A model generated the notes under the pieces. It had not been told where the DNA came from and made no database searches. It worked only from the letters and a program-made list of their open reading frames with translations. The translations under genes were made by a program, and so were the position numbers. From Circinella umbellata (taxonomy: Eukaryota > Mucoromycota > Mucoromycetes > Mucorales > Lichtheimiaceae), in assembly GCA_025093555.1 (NCBI GenBank), contig JAIWNF010000035.1:1-64000 (forward strand): a DNA stretch of 64,000 nucleotides, in the 5' to 3' direction. This document shows, in pieces, positions 22,641 through 35,773 of this stretch (positions within the stretch are counted from its first letter, which is position 1; each line of letters starts with the position of its first letter).

Positions 22641-23350
22641 TCAATTAGATGAAAATTTAGACTATATAGTAGATATCACAGTATTTTTTTATGAGAGAAG
22701 CTATTTTACAAGATTGTGTATAGTAGTCGTTTGAGATCGTTTAAGAAAAGTAAAATATTGGTAACAGAGGTGCATTGTTTTTAGATGATTTTATTATTTT
22801 GGTTTGGAAAACATAATAGGAAATAAATAAGTTATAATAAAAAAAAAAATTGTAGTAATAAAAAGTTATAATAATGGGAAAAAAGAAGTTACAATGGGAA
22901 AAGTAAGTTATAGTTGGAAAAAAATTATAGTGGGGAAGTTATAGTAGAAAAAAAAAGTTATGGTGGTGCAGTACAAATAAGTTTTTGTTCAGATTTTTTT
23001 TTCTATATTAAAGCCATTACTACTTTTCTTTTCAACTGCTCTATTCAAGTATATAATAATATACAAAAACTTACTCTCTTCTTTATTTGAATATATATAT
23101 ACCTTACCAGATAGAACTATCAATCAAAAAAAAAGTAACATAGTAAGACATTCGAATTGTGGAGAGAAGTTCCAGGTCTGTTGGGGAAGAGATACGTACG
23201 GGTAAAAATGAAAATAGTTCTTATTGACATCATCTCATCATTGCTCATCAAAAAATATCATGAATATCACTTCAGATTAATCTATTATGCAAATTTCGGT
23301 CCCGCTGGGTGGTCTACGCGTAACATATTCTCTTTTACACCATTATTCTA
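22641..23350. other. AT-rich spacer
   Basis: Contains repeated AAGTTATAxTGGGAAAA units at 22830-22970. No gene supported. Confidence 0.45.
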
Positions 23351-23860
23351 AACGTATTTTTTTAACACAACATTAACTTTTTTTAACACTACATTTACTT
23401 TTTTTAACACAACTATTACTTTATTATAACACAAAAATTACTGTAAACACTTTTTTTTAACAACAATTACTTTAAACTCTTTTTTTTAACTTTTAAAGAA
23501 ACTTCTAATAATACAACACTTAACTGTATAAACTTTTTTAATACACAATTATTGTGAACATATTTTTTAACACAACACTCATTGTAAAAACTCTTTTTTA
23601 ATACAAGAATTCTTTTTTTAACACGACAATTACTGTCAACAAGTTTTTTTAATACATTTACTTTTTTCAACACAACTATTACACAATTAATATAAGCACT
23701 TTTTCACTTTTTTCTACATACACAATTACTTTAAACATCTTTTTAACACAACATTTAACTGTATACACTTTTTTAATACGCAATTATTATAAACACTCTT
23801 TTTAACCCAACACTCATTGTAAACACATTTTTCAACGCGACGCTTACTTTACAGAAACTT
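23351..23860. repeat. Imperfect minisatellite of TTTTTTAACACAACA units
   Basis: About 15 degenerate units of 25-40 bp built on CTTTTTTTAACACAACAATT and ACTGTAAACAC. The minus strand is open for 68 codons as a Lys/Val-rich frame only because of the repeat. Confidence 0.8.
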
Positions 23861-23965
23861 TTTAATTTCAATGACAAAGAAATGGTAAAAAATAGCTTGA
23901 ATAATAATAATAGTAGTAATCCAATTCCAATTCCAATTCTAATTGATGTTTATTTTTATATACAG

Positions 23966-24475
23966 GGATGCAGTAGAATGTTTAAAAAATAATTTCGAAA
24001 ATGAAGAACCTATTTTAGATTTCTTCCGCGCAGGATGTTATACAGCTGACCAAAGGTCCCAAGCCGAAGGCGAATTCATCAGAGCGATTAGTATTCTTGC
24101 TAAACGTGTAAACGATAATCACAATAATAGCAATAATGTAGAAAAATGGGCTAAGGATATTATGATGAACGGATTTGATGTAAGTTCTTTTTTGTTTTGA
24201 TATTGTTTCATATTTCGAATCTCGAAGACTAACAGCTTTACTTTTGCCTAGATTCTCGACCAACTTGATCAATTCTGGAAAAATATTTCTCTTTGCTCCT
24301 ATAACTTATGAGGATAATCCAAGTGATGGTTTATAGTCGGATGATTATAATTGTCTTGAAAGTTTACAAGGATCTTTACAGCACAGTGAACTGGGGGGTG
24401 ATATTCTTTCAAAAAAGCAAGAATTTGAAGCACTTACACCTCAACTCAATGCTGAAAAAATGGTAACGCCAATTT
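23966..24475 (+). pseudogene. Decaying copy 3 of the gene family
   Basis: Near-identical to copy 1 over the first exon and intron (DAVECLKNNFENEEPILDFF), with the intact acceptor TTTGCCTAG at 24251. After ILDQLDQFWKN the sequence departs to a different exon-like stretch, PITYEDNPSDGL, then a TAG and LQGSLQHSELGGDILSKKQE up to a GTAACG donor at about 24463. It is 5'-truncated; the minisatellite lies directly upstream. Confidence 0.6.
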
Positions 24476-25942
24476 GAAATCGTAACAGTGAATCAAACGT
24501 TGAATTTCCATAAATTCAATATATACAGTAGAACGATCGTTCGGTATAATAATATATTTTTGGTATCAAAAGACCCGGAGTATGGTTATAAGACCAGCTA
24601 TTACATTTTCTCGGTCCATTATACAAAATAAAAGCCTGTATGATCATCATTGAGGATAGTAAAGAAGGAAAAAAAAGCCTTTTCACCCTCCCCTTATATA
24701 TATACAGTTACTTTTTTGGATCCTTTTTAATTTACATGGATAAACATGAATATCATAGTACATAATAGTTAGGAGATATTAAAAAAGTTACTATAACCTC
24801 TTTTTTTTTCTTTGTACGTATAAGTTTGTACTGAAATGTAAAACTTCAGTCCTTTAATCATTAATTGGTATTTTCAATAAAAAAAACTTAGAGTCAACAC
24901 AAGTGAAAAGGAACCAGCCTTTTTATGCTACAAATATGATAATAGATACGCATACAAATATAGCACCGAAATATACTGAAAGTATATATTTTTATCGACC
25001 CGTTCTCATTCTTCGTGTTAGTAAAAGTCGGGTACATAAAAGACTTTTGGGAACATAAACTATTAAAAAAAAGGGTTCGCGTCTTTTTTTCTTTTTTTTT
25101 TTTTTTTTGACGGACCGAGAACTCCCGACTAGAAACTATATTTGAGTTATGTAGTGCGATCAATAAAATCCATGCATTGTTGCTTTAAGTTTCTATTCAT
25201 GTGATGCGCAGTTGTTACGTTATGGTAGATGCTTTTTTTTTTTTTTTTTTTCAAAAAAAAGCATATTTTTGTTTATTATTAACATGCTAAAATATTAGAA
25301 AATTTTGAAGATTTATACATAATGAAAAAAAAACCCGTGTTGAACAGCGTGATGGTATATAAAGTAATTCACCAAATTTGATTTTTACTACATCATTATT
25401 TGACTTGCTTTCAAGAAAAGAAATTATTGACCCTTTGAAAATCAAACTACTGTATATAGAATATTGGGACATGCAAATATACCAGTAATCCGGAAAAAAC
25501 CGTTTAGTTACTACATAAAGTTGGGAAATAAGGAGTGAGATATAGCTATCGCGCGACTCCTTTTCCAATATGATTGATGTTACATGATGGTTCTCGGCCA
25601 TCAACAGTGAGATATAAAAAATTATTCATTTAATGGAAAATATTGTAAACAATAAGGGTCAACTACTTTATATAGTAATGCATGACAATATAATATCATA
25701 AAAAAAATTAACCACCCCCTTGGCTTGGTAAAAAAAAAGAGGAGAAAGTTATGTGTAGATATGATAAGATATATGTTAGCTAACTTTAATATTAACTCCT
25801 CCAATGTTTTCTTTCCCCTTTTCAATAAGCTGATCTATAAAACAGTGATTATTTTTCTCTTGTTGTTATGAATCTATCCATTTAATATTAATCTATTTCT
25901 ACTTTGATCAATACATTACAACAAGAGTAATTCACTGTTATT
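24476..25942. other. Spacer with poly-T tracts, no gene supported
   Basis: TACAGTAGAACGATCG at about 24524 resembles the end of a Tc1/pogo-type element, but no opposite end is found. Minus-strand open frames at 24894-25163 and 25287-25604 are unrecognised and low in complexity. The segment next to the following gene (25800-25942) is a plausible promoter. Confidence 0.45.
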
Positions 25943-26149
25943 ATGTACACCTTTACTTCGAGTACTTTGCTTATCACAGTTCTCATTATTTCTTTGTTTT
26001 CATTTCTGGTTGCCGCTCATCCTATCGTATCAAGAAGAACGGATGAACATCAAGGTCCAGGTGAGCAAGATCAGCAGAACGCACATTGTACAGCCTATAA
26101 AGTCGAAATAGATAGTTCTTTGACATGTTCACGTCATCACCACGATTAA
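25943..26149 (+). CDS. Small secreted peptide, 68 aa, two cysteines
   Basis: ATG at 25943. Residues 1-25 form a clear signal peptide (hydrophobic LLITVLIISLFSFLVAA). Next comes HPIVSRR, where the double Arg is a possible Kex2 site, then a Gln/Glu-rich acidic stretch and two cysteines 12 residues apart (HCTA...LTCS), ending HHHD. No family recognised. It resembles in layout the peptide at 54663-54911. Likely secreted; an effector, signal or antimicrobial role would be a guess. Short, without introns, followed by an A-rich 3' flank. Confidence 0.6.
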   Translation: MYTFTSSTLLITVLIISLFSFLVAAHPIVSRRTDEHQGPGEQDQQNAHCTAYKVEIDSSLTCSRHHHD

Positions 26150-26780
26150 CAAAAAAAAAAATCGAGAACATTATTTAAATTTTATTACAATTATTAAATC
26201 CATTCTTGTTTATGAAATACGCAAAATTACTTTTTTTTTATTATTGCATGATTCCTATCTTAAATTTTACAACTCACGTCTATATTATCCTATACGTACT
26301 CTCTTTATACATAAATTGTGCTTAGTATATACATATATATATATACCTATAATAATAATAATAATAATAAACCATACTTTTTAAAATTATTCTATTTATT
26401 AGTTTATGTACAGAAACTACAGATCATACTAGGTTGACAAACAATCCAAAAAATATTAATAGTATCAATAAATTAAATTCTCTGATTGTCGCTATTCACT
26501 ACCACATAGTAATAACCCAGTATTATAGTCATTATATACATGTTGGGACTGACATTACCAAAATAATTATAGTAATAAGGTTCCAGAATATTATGTCATC
26601 TTTATCTTTAATATTAAATCCACAATAAAAATAATTATTATCATCAGAATAGTGAAAACCACCAAATTAAATATATGATGCATGATGCTGCTGATACTGC
26701 TGACTTATTTTCACAAAATCCTGCCGAAACATGTGTAAATTTAAGGCCGCCTTGAGTTTTTTATATTGTTTTTTATAAAA
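26150..26780. other. Intergenic, AT-rich
   Basis: Includes an AAT microsatellite at 26347-26370. The 26434-26628 open frame is AT-driven. The last 100 bp probably hold the promoter of the next gene. Confidence 0.45.
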
Positions 26781-29159
26781 ATGAGCGATCCAGAAATTGT
26801 TAGCACAGAAGATGAATTGTTTCGAGAAACCCATTATGCACGTTACGGTTATGAGAGAACGTAAATTAATATATACATTATATATTTATATGAACGAATT
26901 TATATGAACCCAACATTTACAAACTTAATTTCGTTTTCTTTTTTTTAAAATAAAATAAAAAAAAAAGGAACATTTATGGTTTAGCCCTACTTGAATCGCG
27001 TCAACCTACTTGCCTCGAACGTCAACCAGAATTTCCTTCTCATCGTTTTAATTCTTTTCCTTTACAAGTTGAAACTACCACTCATAATCAAGAACCACGT
27101 AAAAAATAAATTAAAATATATTATATACTATTCGAAAAGAGCAAGAAACAACAATAAAAGTACTGAGAAATAACACAGTGTTTTTTTTTATATATTATAT
27201 ATGTATCACTTTAGTTAAAACACCCGTACGACATTTATTATCAGCTTCTGCATCCGAGATTGTAGCATTTATATCGCGTGATGGATATTGGAACTCGTTA
27301 AATATAGCTTTAGGATTAGAACCAGGAAAAACTGAAATTATTGCAATGGATACTGTTGAAGTAAAAGAAAAGATTTATCTTTGTATTGCAGTTGCCGAGG
27401 TAACGAAGAACAAAAGAAAAAGGAAACAAATTTTTGTTTCTTAGGGAAATATATATATATACATTTTAGTTATTATGTATTCAAATAAACTAATATATCT
27501 ATTTAAAAAATAGAAACAAGCTAATGATGAATTTCATTATTATTTACAAATATTTAAAGGATCTTCATCTTTTTTGGAACAAACACTTTTAAACATTAAA
27601 GGTAACACTGAACTAGTATATATATATATCCAAAGGAGGTACTAATAGTATTAGCTATAAATAATGCTAATAGATCATAGCCAAATAATTACAATACCAA
27701 ATGCACCTATGCAAATTAGTCATATTCAGTAAGTAAAAAAAAAACAAATTGAGCGATGGAAGAATCGGGAGTGGAAGAATTTTTGCATAAAATAATTTAT
27801 TAAAAAAAATACGTTAGAACGAATGATCATCAAAAAGGACCTATATTCTTATTAACTGCAATGGATGGACAAATACATGTATTTGCTCAAGAAAACAATG
27901 ATCAGGACCAATTTGTAGAATCGAACAATTTAGCAACAGTATTTCCTATCATCAATCGAATTAACGATCGTCGTATAAGGTTTGTTAATAATATCGCTTC
28001 ATATATATATATATATACGATGATGAAATAGTTTTTGACATATAAGTACAGAATTCTTTATATGCATATATACGATCAACCTAACGGTGAAAAAGTGATA
28101 TGTGCTGGTGGACAAGATGGTGATATTATTCTTGCATTTTATGATAAAGGTATAAATTGTCTGCCATGACGTTTAGAATCCGAGTCTAATGGTGCTATTT
28201 TCTTTTTTTTGTCAGATGGTCACGAATTGAGTAGTTATACCACACGAATTTTTAGTCCAATTACATCAGTACTCATATTTCAACCAAGAGTATCAAAAAA
28301 AGTAAATGAGGATGATGTATTACATCTTGTTGTAACATGTGCAATAGAATTAGCAATAGTATACAAGTAAGGAAAAGTTCCCAAATTATCACGAGAAAGA
28401 GAGTCTATATATCTGTGTGTATACATGCGTGTGAACTCATATTATAATAAAAAAAATTCATAGATGTATAAAAAAGAATGGTTTAGAAAAAAGTCGTGTA
28501 TTACCTCAATCCGGGAATTATGATAGTGTGTTATGCTCCCATGTGATGGATGTGGATTGGGATGGCGAGAATGAAATTTTAATCGGTACCTATGGACGTC
28601 AAGTACTTATATATAAACAAGGTAAAAATGGATAAATAAGAAAAAGCGATGGATTGGTTTAAGAACAAGTAGTAAATTGTTCTTCATTATCTACTATAAA
28701 ATAATAATTGACGAATGTTGATTTTTTTTTTCTTTCTTAGTGGCTGGAACACAAGACTATAATATACTTTGGCGACGACAATTTTCTTATCCGATTTATC
28801 GAATATCTCATCTTGACCTGAATCGTGATGGTTTGGATGAACTCATCGTAACAACAATGTATGGTGTACATATTTTACAGGTAATAAAGATAAATAAAAG
28901 CAGAGAGAGAGAAAATTATAAAGATGATACGAGCAAAAAAAAAAAAAAGAGACTATGTCTGTATACTAAAGAAATTATATATTATTCTTTTATATATATA
29001 TATATAAATTTTTGTATGTAGCCAAACATGAGAAAGGCACGAGAACGTTTACTCGAAGTTCTTCAACATGTAGATGCTAGAAAACAACATATGTTTGACT
29101 TGATGCTAGAATATAAGCATCAAAAAGAATTAGAAAAAGCAATCATATTTGAATCGTAA
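26781..29159 (+). CDS. KPTN: Kaptin-like protein (KICSTOR subunit homologue), 461 aa
   Basis: Eleven exons: 26781-26860, 26968-27098, 27215-27399, 27514-27601, 27674-27728, 27818-27979, 28052-28149, 28216-28366, 28464-28621, 28741-28880, 29022-29159; they sum to exactly 462 codons. Near the N terminus NIYGLALL matches the start of animal kaptin (NVYGLAAL type). Two FG-GAP/propeller-like Asp motifs follow: DVDWDGENEILIGTYG from residue 346 and DLNRDGLDELIVTTMYGVHI from 395. The C-terminal basic helix ends FES. The length is close to animal kaptin (about 436 aa). In animals kaptin with ITFG2, SZT2 and KICS2 forms KICSTOR, which brings GATOR1 to lysosomes and restrains TORC1. A similar role here is inferred. 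The donor GTTTGT at 27980 is unusual. Start chosen as the first ATG, after an A-rich leader. Confidence 0.85.
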
Positions 29160-32100
29160 TAAAGAAAATAGCATACCCTAATAACCTTGATACCTTATCA
29201 ATAAAAAAATTACATGGTTTAAAAAAAATGCTTATGTACAAGGAAGGAATATAAATCAATAATCACATGGATGTTGACCTTTTCTTTTTTTTAAAAAAAG
29301 AAAAATTACACTGTATATTATATATTGTAAGATACATATCGATTGCTTTTTACAATCCAATTTGTAAACTTCGTAATTGACTAATAATCCCGGTCAACAT
29401 TGTATGTATGACATCGAAAATATGTTACTGTAGTTCTCACGCTATCTCGTTTCTATAAATGCTTACTCTCAGAATGTCGTTGATTTATCATATACTTATT
29501 ATAATACGATACGTTTTAATCAATATCATCACTTCCAAATGGCGTTTTATTCCACTTAAATATATATATATATATAGAATTTGTTTCTTTGGTGATTTAT
29601 ATGCAAATTAACCGTGTCTGTTTTCTTTTCCAGAAAAAGGAGAAACATAACATTTAAGACTCAATGTAATATATACATATATATAAAAGAATACTTGAGT
29701 AACTTTACATACTAGATAAAATATATGTTCTGAATTGATTAACAAGAGTTACACAAGTCCCACTTACTGTAATTTGGACGATACGATTCTATAACTATAT
29801 GACGAACATTATCCATCCATCATCCATGAATGAACAGGAAGTGTATATAGCAATCATGATTAATGTTACCAATAATATATGTACCGATGAAATTATTTAC
29901 ACGTGATAGTCATATTGTTCATATTGATACGTAATTATAATCTTTTTTATTGATGATGATGACTTTGCTTGTTAGAGATCTTTCAACTTTGATACTTATG
30001 TTACTTAAAAAAACAGAGAGAGTGATTGTGGGGGCATGTGAATGTTTTTTTTCCCACCAGGGATCATTATTATGTATAAAGTCCCCGTTCCAAAATGAGC
30101 ATAGGTTACAATGTAGAACTCGAATCCAATTGTATTTTTTTAAATGAATAATTATCGGCAGGCGCCGCTGTAAATATTAGTGTATTCAATGTAAGGGTTA
30201 ACTACGAATTTTGCTAGATTGAACCGAAGGTAACACCAAATCGGGTATTTGATCTTTTTTTTTAGTAGGTTCCACAGAAAAAATCAAAAGTGGGGTAATC
30301 ATGCTTCCGGTCATATAAATTATCATTATTATGTATATAAAACCAGACAACAAAAGAAATTCATACATTACAGATATATTAAATTTTACGATATACTTCG
30401 ATAAATGTTTAATTCAAGTGTTATTATAAAAGTTACTATGAAAAAATGGCTTCTTCATTATAAGAAATAAAATATACAGAAACGGACGATCAGAATTAAA
30501 AAAAAAGCACGTAGGCATATTTTTTTTTGGTACTACGTTGTTGCTGAATGTCGAGTGTTAGTCTTTGTTTTTATTTATCGAAAGACAAAACATCTATTAT
30601 GGTATGTTGTACATATTTTTTTTTTTTGCCAAGCTCAGTGTTTTACCCCGTTTAACGACTGTGTACCTATTGTGAGGACTGGGGTTTTTGTTTTTCTCTG
30701 TATGACCACTTTTTTCCTGTTCAGATGCAGTAATGTATAAAGTCTATAGAGCGTTGTAAACTAAGATAAGCACGAAAGATGACAAAGATTAGTGTATTCT
30801 AGTATAGTATTTTCATTACTATGTCCCACTGTGTCTATACATGATTTATTAGTTTGTATTGAAAACGTCCTCCTACGTAATGAGAATAATGCTTATCGAG
30901 AAGCTTTTCTGATTGCTGACTCGTTACATAAATATACAGTATTAAGTTAACATTGATTCTCATTTGTTTATGGCTATAAATGTTTTATAGAATGAATTTG
31001 CATACAGAGTATACGTAAAATGTACAGTAGATAAAAAAAATCGTATAATAATTAACTAGTTAACAGAAAAAACATTCTGGCTGTTGGCTTGATTAAGACA
31101 CGTGTTCAATACACTTGCATACATATACATTTGTAATATTAGTAGTCTTTTCCTTTTTGTTCCTCGTAGATATTCTGTCAAGTTTACAGCATCTAGTTTG
31201 GGTTACATGAATATGCATAAGAAAAATAAGAAAAATACCAAGAGTAATAAGCTCGAGTTTATCATGTATTATTCACATAATAGTCATAATGAACCCATGT
31301 TCTTTCTAATGTAACTTCTCTTCAACAAAAGAACAAAGGACAACTTGTTGATATATAATGACGACGCTATAGTATTCAATAAGCATTCTTATGAACAAAA
31401 TCACATAAAAAAATAGCAAACAAACAAAAAGCATTTATCATATCATTATAACTGCACTAGTTATTCGTTAATGTATCAATGTCAAATAGTTATCTATAAA
31501 AGAGCTAGTTTTGATGCGAAACTTTATTATATAACAAATTAAGTTTGTACTTTTGTTATGTGATCAATTTTTATAATAACCCCCCACTTTATTTAGAGAA
31601 GCAAAGAAAATCACATCACGTTAGATTCAATTGTAAGTTTTTTTTCTTTTTTGGATATATAGAATGGGAAAAAAACAAGCAGTAGATCATTATAGGTAAT
31701 GGTTGAACAACAACAAAAAAGTAGCAGTATCATCATCCGAACAAATCATAACCTTGTTTTTGTTTTTTTTTTCACAAACATTGTATAATGGATATTGGAT
31801 TCCCGTTATACTTTCTCATAATTATCCATAAAAAATTGATGATGGGAAAAGTAAAGTTATCCAAGTTGAAAGAATATTGTAAACAAAAAACCATCCGTTA
31901 TTTATGTACATCATGTCAATTGAACGGGACGAAACGCGTACGTCTTGAATAAATCAAACCTATTATAGATAAAATTACAGTTTAGTTTGAAGGAATTAAA
32001 AAAAATGACCGAAGTGAACGGCACAGAAATGTTATCATGATACTGTAAAAGAAAACTTGGAACGTTTCTGTTGATTTAAAAAAAAATTGTCAAAAGACAA

Positions 32101-32822
32101 TAAATGGGTCCTTATAACATCAATTGTTTATTCGGCTTATCCCGCGCTCTAGCTTAAGTATAGTGCATTTAATCCAACAGTTACAAAGTGTCACAACAAA
32201 ACAACACCCAAAAAAAAAAAAAAAAAACCAACTAACTTAAATCCTAAGCTTGTTGCCATGAAAAAGCGGGTCCTGGGAAAAGTATATAGTGTTACTTTTT
32301 CTTTATATTTTTTTTCTTATATATATAGATATCAAGATGGAATAATAAAAATACGTAAAAATAATCATGAGTTAAAAGAAGAAGAGATTAGTTATTTCTC
32401 ATATGAGAATCAATTATAATACAAAAGTGGAATATATACCCTGTTTAAGGTCTTGAGTATATTCAGAAAGATAATCATTATTTTCATTCCAAAAGGGAAA
32501 ATATTTTTTCTTTTTCATAACCCTTTTTAGAGTTGATGGGAAAAAAATTGTGTGGGGAAAAAAAAGAGTTATGATTAAAGATAAGAGAAATATTTTTATC
32601 TAAATTAGGAATAGTTTGAAAAGTGTTGCTTATTACTTTTTTTGGTGCGTCCTTTTGATCTTGTGTAACTTTAGATATGAGACAACAAGAATGTTTTTTA
32701 TTCACTTTATTTAAGCATAAATATAAATAAAAGACCACCAGTGAACACACAAAAAAAAATCACTGTTGGCTTTTCTTCTCTATTGTTTTTTTTTTCCTTT
32801 TCATACAAAATATATAATTATT
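29160..32822. other. 3.7-kb intergenic stretch
   Basis: No gene supported. Short open frames (29950-30147, 30555-30740, 31102-31314, 32484-32750 minus) lack recognisable domains and coding-like composition. The last 120 bp are pyrimidine-rich (TTTTCTTCTCTATTG, long T run), typical of a fungal leader before the permease gene. Confidence 0.5.
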
Positions 32823-35773
32823 ATGTCGACAGAAAAAAAAGAAGTGGAGGTTGTTAATACAACTACTCCTACTACATCGGAACAACCTAGAGTATCTGTA
32901 GATAATAATGAGAATGTAGTAACTGTTCCTACAACTGGAAAACGTTCTGGAAAGTTAAAAAAACATTTCAAGGAGATTTTTGGAACCATTTGGGTAAAAC
33001 CTGAAGGAAAACCACCCAATATGTGGAAGGTTTTAACTATGTTGGATAATAAGCAACGTCTTACTTTTACAGCTGGTAAAAAAATATCTTTTTGTTACAT
33101 CATTATTATATCAGACTACAATTCTTTTCTTTATTTATCTGATTAAAATACTTTACATAATAATAAATAGCTTTTCTTGGTTGGTTATGTGATGCATATG
33201 ATTTCTTCTGTGTGTCATTGGGAGCTACATATATTGGTAAATGGAATAATAGTTTTCTTGATAAAAAAAAAACCCTATTTGGTCTTTTAAGTTCAAACAG
33301 TCAATTGTATGTGCATTGCTAACAAAAATAAAATGGTTTACATGCAACAATAGCCGAGGATTTTGGTGTTGAAGTATCTGATGTAACTTGTAAGTACTGT
33401 ATAAGTTTCTTTCCCTTGTTAACCCAAAAAAGAGGTATTTTAAAAAAATTGTAATTAAAAGAAACTAATACGTATGGTAAAACTTTATATAGCTGCAATT
33501 ACAACTACTCTTGTAAGTTGAAGTTAACTTTTCTTTGTGTATCTTAAAAAAAGATGCCAATCGGAGGGGGGGGATTAGTAAACGCTTGAATTCATTTCCA
33601 TATACGAATAATTTTTCCCTTTTTAATTTTAAAAAATAGATGTTGAGATCAATCGGTGCTTTGATTTTCGGGTAAGCAATAATTATATGAAAATGGGAAA
33701 AGAAAATGACATCTCTGATAATATTTCCCTCCCTTTTTTTTAAAAAAAAAACATTTATTATATAGTATGGCTGCTGATAAATGGGGTCGCCGATGGCCAT
33801 TAATGATTGATATTGTTTTGTTTTCCGTTATCAATATGGCAAGTGGTTTTGCACCTAATCTTCAAACTTTTATTGGTCTCCGTGCTGTCTTTGGAATTGC
33901 AATGGGTGGTGAATGGGGACTTGGTGCTAGTTTGGCTTTAGAATCTCTTCCAGTGGAAGCAAGAGGTTTATTCTCGGGCATTTATCAAGAAGGTATAAAT
34001 AGAACCATTTTTTTTGGAAGAATGGATAGGCGACTGTGTGATGTCAATTTCAATACTAAAAAATGTATATTGTATTTACTGGATTTATTTAAAAAAACAG
34101 GTTATGCGGCTGGTTATTTGTTAGCAACCTTGGTGAATTATGCTGTACAAATCACCGGTTCAACATGGCGTATTATGTTTTGGGCTGGTTCAGTATTCGC
34201 ATTATTAGCTGTTGCTATCCGATTTGTTGTACCTGAATCTGAAACATTTGAAAAGACACAAGAGGCCCGTAAACTTATGTCTCGTTCATTCTTCAAGGAT
34301 ATTTGGATTATGATCAAAACACATTATCTTCGTGTAATTTATATGGTTATTTTGATGGCATTTTTCAACGTAAGAAAATTATTATTATTATTATTTTGAA
34401 AAAGAATGATCAGGAATTAAGACCTCATTTTTCATTGTTTATAATTACATTTTATAGTTTTTCTCTCATGGCTCTCAAGATCTTTATCCCAGTTTCTTGC
34501 TTAAGCAACTTGAATACACAACTACTGAACAAACTGTAACTAGTGTTATCTATAATGTTGGTGCTATTGTAAGTCTATCCAGCTTTTGTTTCTAGTTTGC
34601 TGAATTATAATAATGCCAGTTATCATTTACTATAATCCACGTCACTTATACTTTCTTTTTTTGTTTCTCTTTCTGTATAGGTTGGAGGTATGTAAAGATA
34701 ATAAAGTCATACTGTTGATTCTAAAACAAATTACTTTTTTTTGTTTAATATCCTAATCTTCTTTTTCTTTTATCAGGTACTATTATTGGCTTTTATTCGA
34801 ATTATTTTGGTAGAAAAATCTCTATTATGATCTCTTGTGTATTTGTTGGTGCTTTCATTCCTTTGTGGATTTATGGACCTAATATGGGATCTTTACAATT
34901 CGGCTCATTCGTCTTGCAATTCTTCGTACAGGTATATTTCATTTTCTTTTTTATTTTTAAATGCATTATTATGTACTTTTTAGAAAAAAGAATATTACTG
35001 ACTTGATTTGTTTTTTTATTGAATAACATATTAAATATATAGGGTGCTTGGGGTAAAAAAAATCAATTTTAACAATTTTAAACTGGATCATCCTTCCCTT
35101 TTTGTTTATGAACGCATGAATAATTTTAAACTAATTAGTATTCTTTTGTCTTTTTTAAAAAAAAAATTAGGTGTTGTACCTGCACATTTAAACGAACTTG
35201 CCCCTCCTGCATTCAGAGGTCTTATGCCAGGTATAAATAATAATAAAAGTTTTTCTCTAATTACGTAAACATAACTCAACTTTCTCTCTTATACTCTTTT
35301 CTTATATAGGTCTTGCTTATCAACTTGGTAATTTGATCAGTGCTGCTAGTTCTCAAATTCAAGCCACTATTGGTGAAAAATATCCATTGAAGAATCCTGA
35401 TGGTTCTTTAATTTTACGTGAAGGCAAGACAGTTCCTGATTATGGTTTAACTCAAGCTATCTTTATGGGTTGTGTCGCTGGTTGTCTTTTGATTTGCAGT
35501 AAGTATATAAATAATTTCTTTATCATTAGTTTATGTTAATTTGGGTATACTCACATCATGTATTATTATATAGTTGCTGTTGGTAAAGAAGAACGCAACA
35601 AAGATTTCATGGACAATCTTCTTGAAGATGAACATGGTAATGCTATTGGAGCTGATGATATTGAAAACTATCGATTAGAACATGGCTCAGCTGGAATTAA
35701 CGAAAAACTACCAGCAGAACATGTTGAAAATGCTGCTACCGAAGATAATACTCAAGAACAAATACCCAAGTAA
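32823..35773 (+). CDS. JEN1: JEN-type monocarboxylate permease (MFS), 544 aa
   Basis: Fourteen exons: 32823-33075, 33171-33236, 33354-33389, 33493-33512, 33640-33671, 33766-33992, 34101-34369, 34458-34568, 34681-34687, 34777-34931, 35043-35052, 35171-35230, 35310-35498, 35574-35773; in frame, 545 codons with stop. Proton-coupled lactate/pyruvate uptake at the plasma membrane is the known role of the family. The first membrane segment is AFLGWLCDAYDFFCVSLGA; the loop 2-3 MFS motif is ADKWGRRWP; and the JEN signature NxxSHxSQDxxxS is present as NFFSHGSQDLYPS, with Ser in the last place instead of Thr. Long charged N and C tails (about 75 and 60 residues) are cytosolic and fit control by phosphorylation or ubiquitin. 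Substrate range cannot be told from the sequence. Exons of 7 nt (GTTGGAG) and 10 nt (GGTGCTTGGG) are notable. The start is the ATG at 32823; the frame is open upstream but has no earlier ATG. Confidence 0.9.

Noticed and set aside
23467..23673. 68-aa minus-strand Lys/Val-rich frame
   Set aside because: It is generated by the minisatellite repeats and varies with them.
24524..24560. Tc1/pogo-type terminal repeat (TACAGTAGAACGATCG)
   Set aside because: No matching inverted end or transposase could be found within reach, so it is mentioned only in the spacer note.
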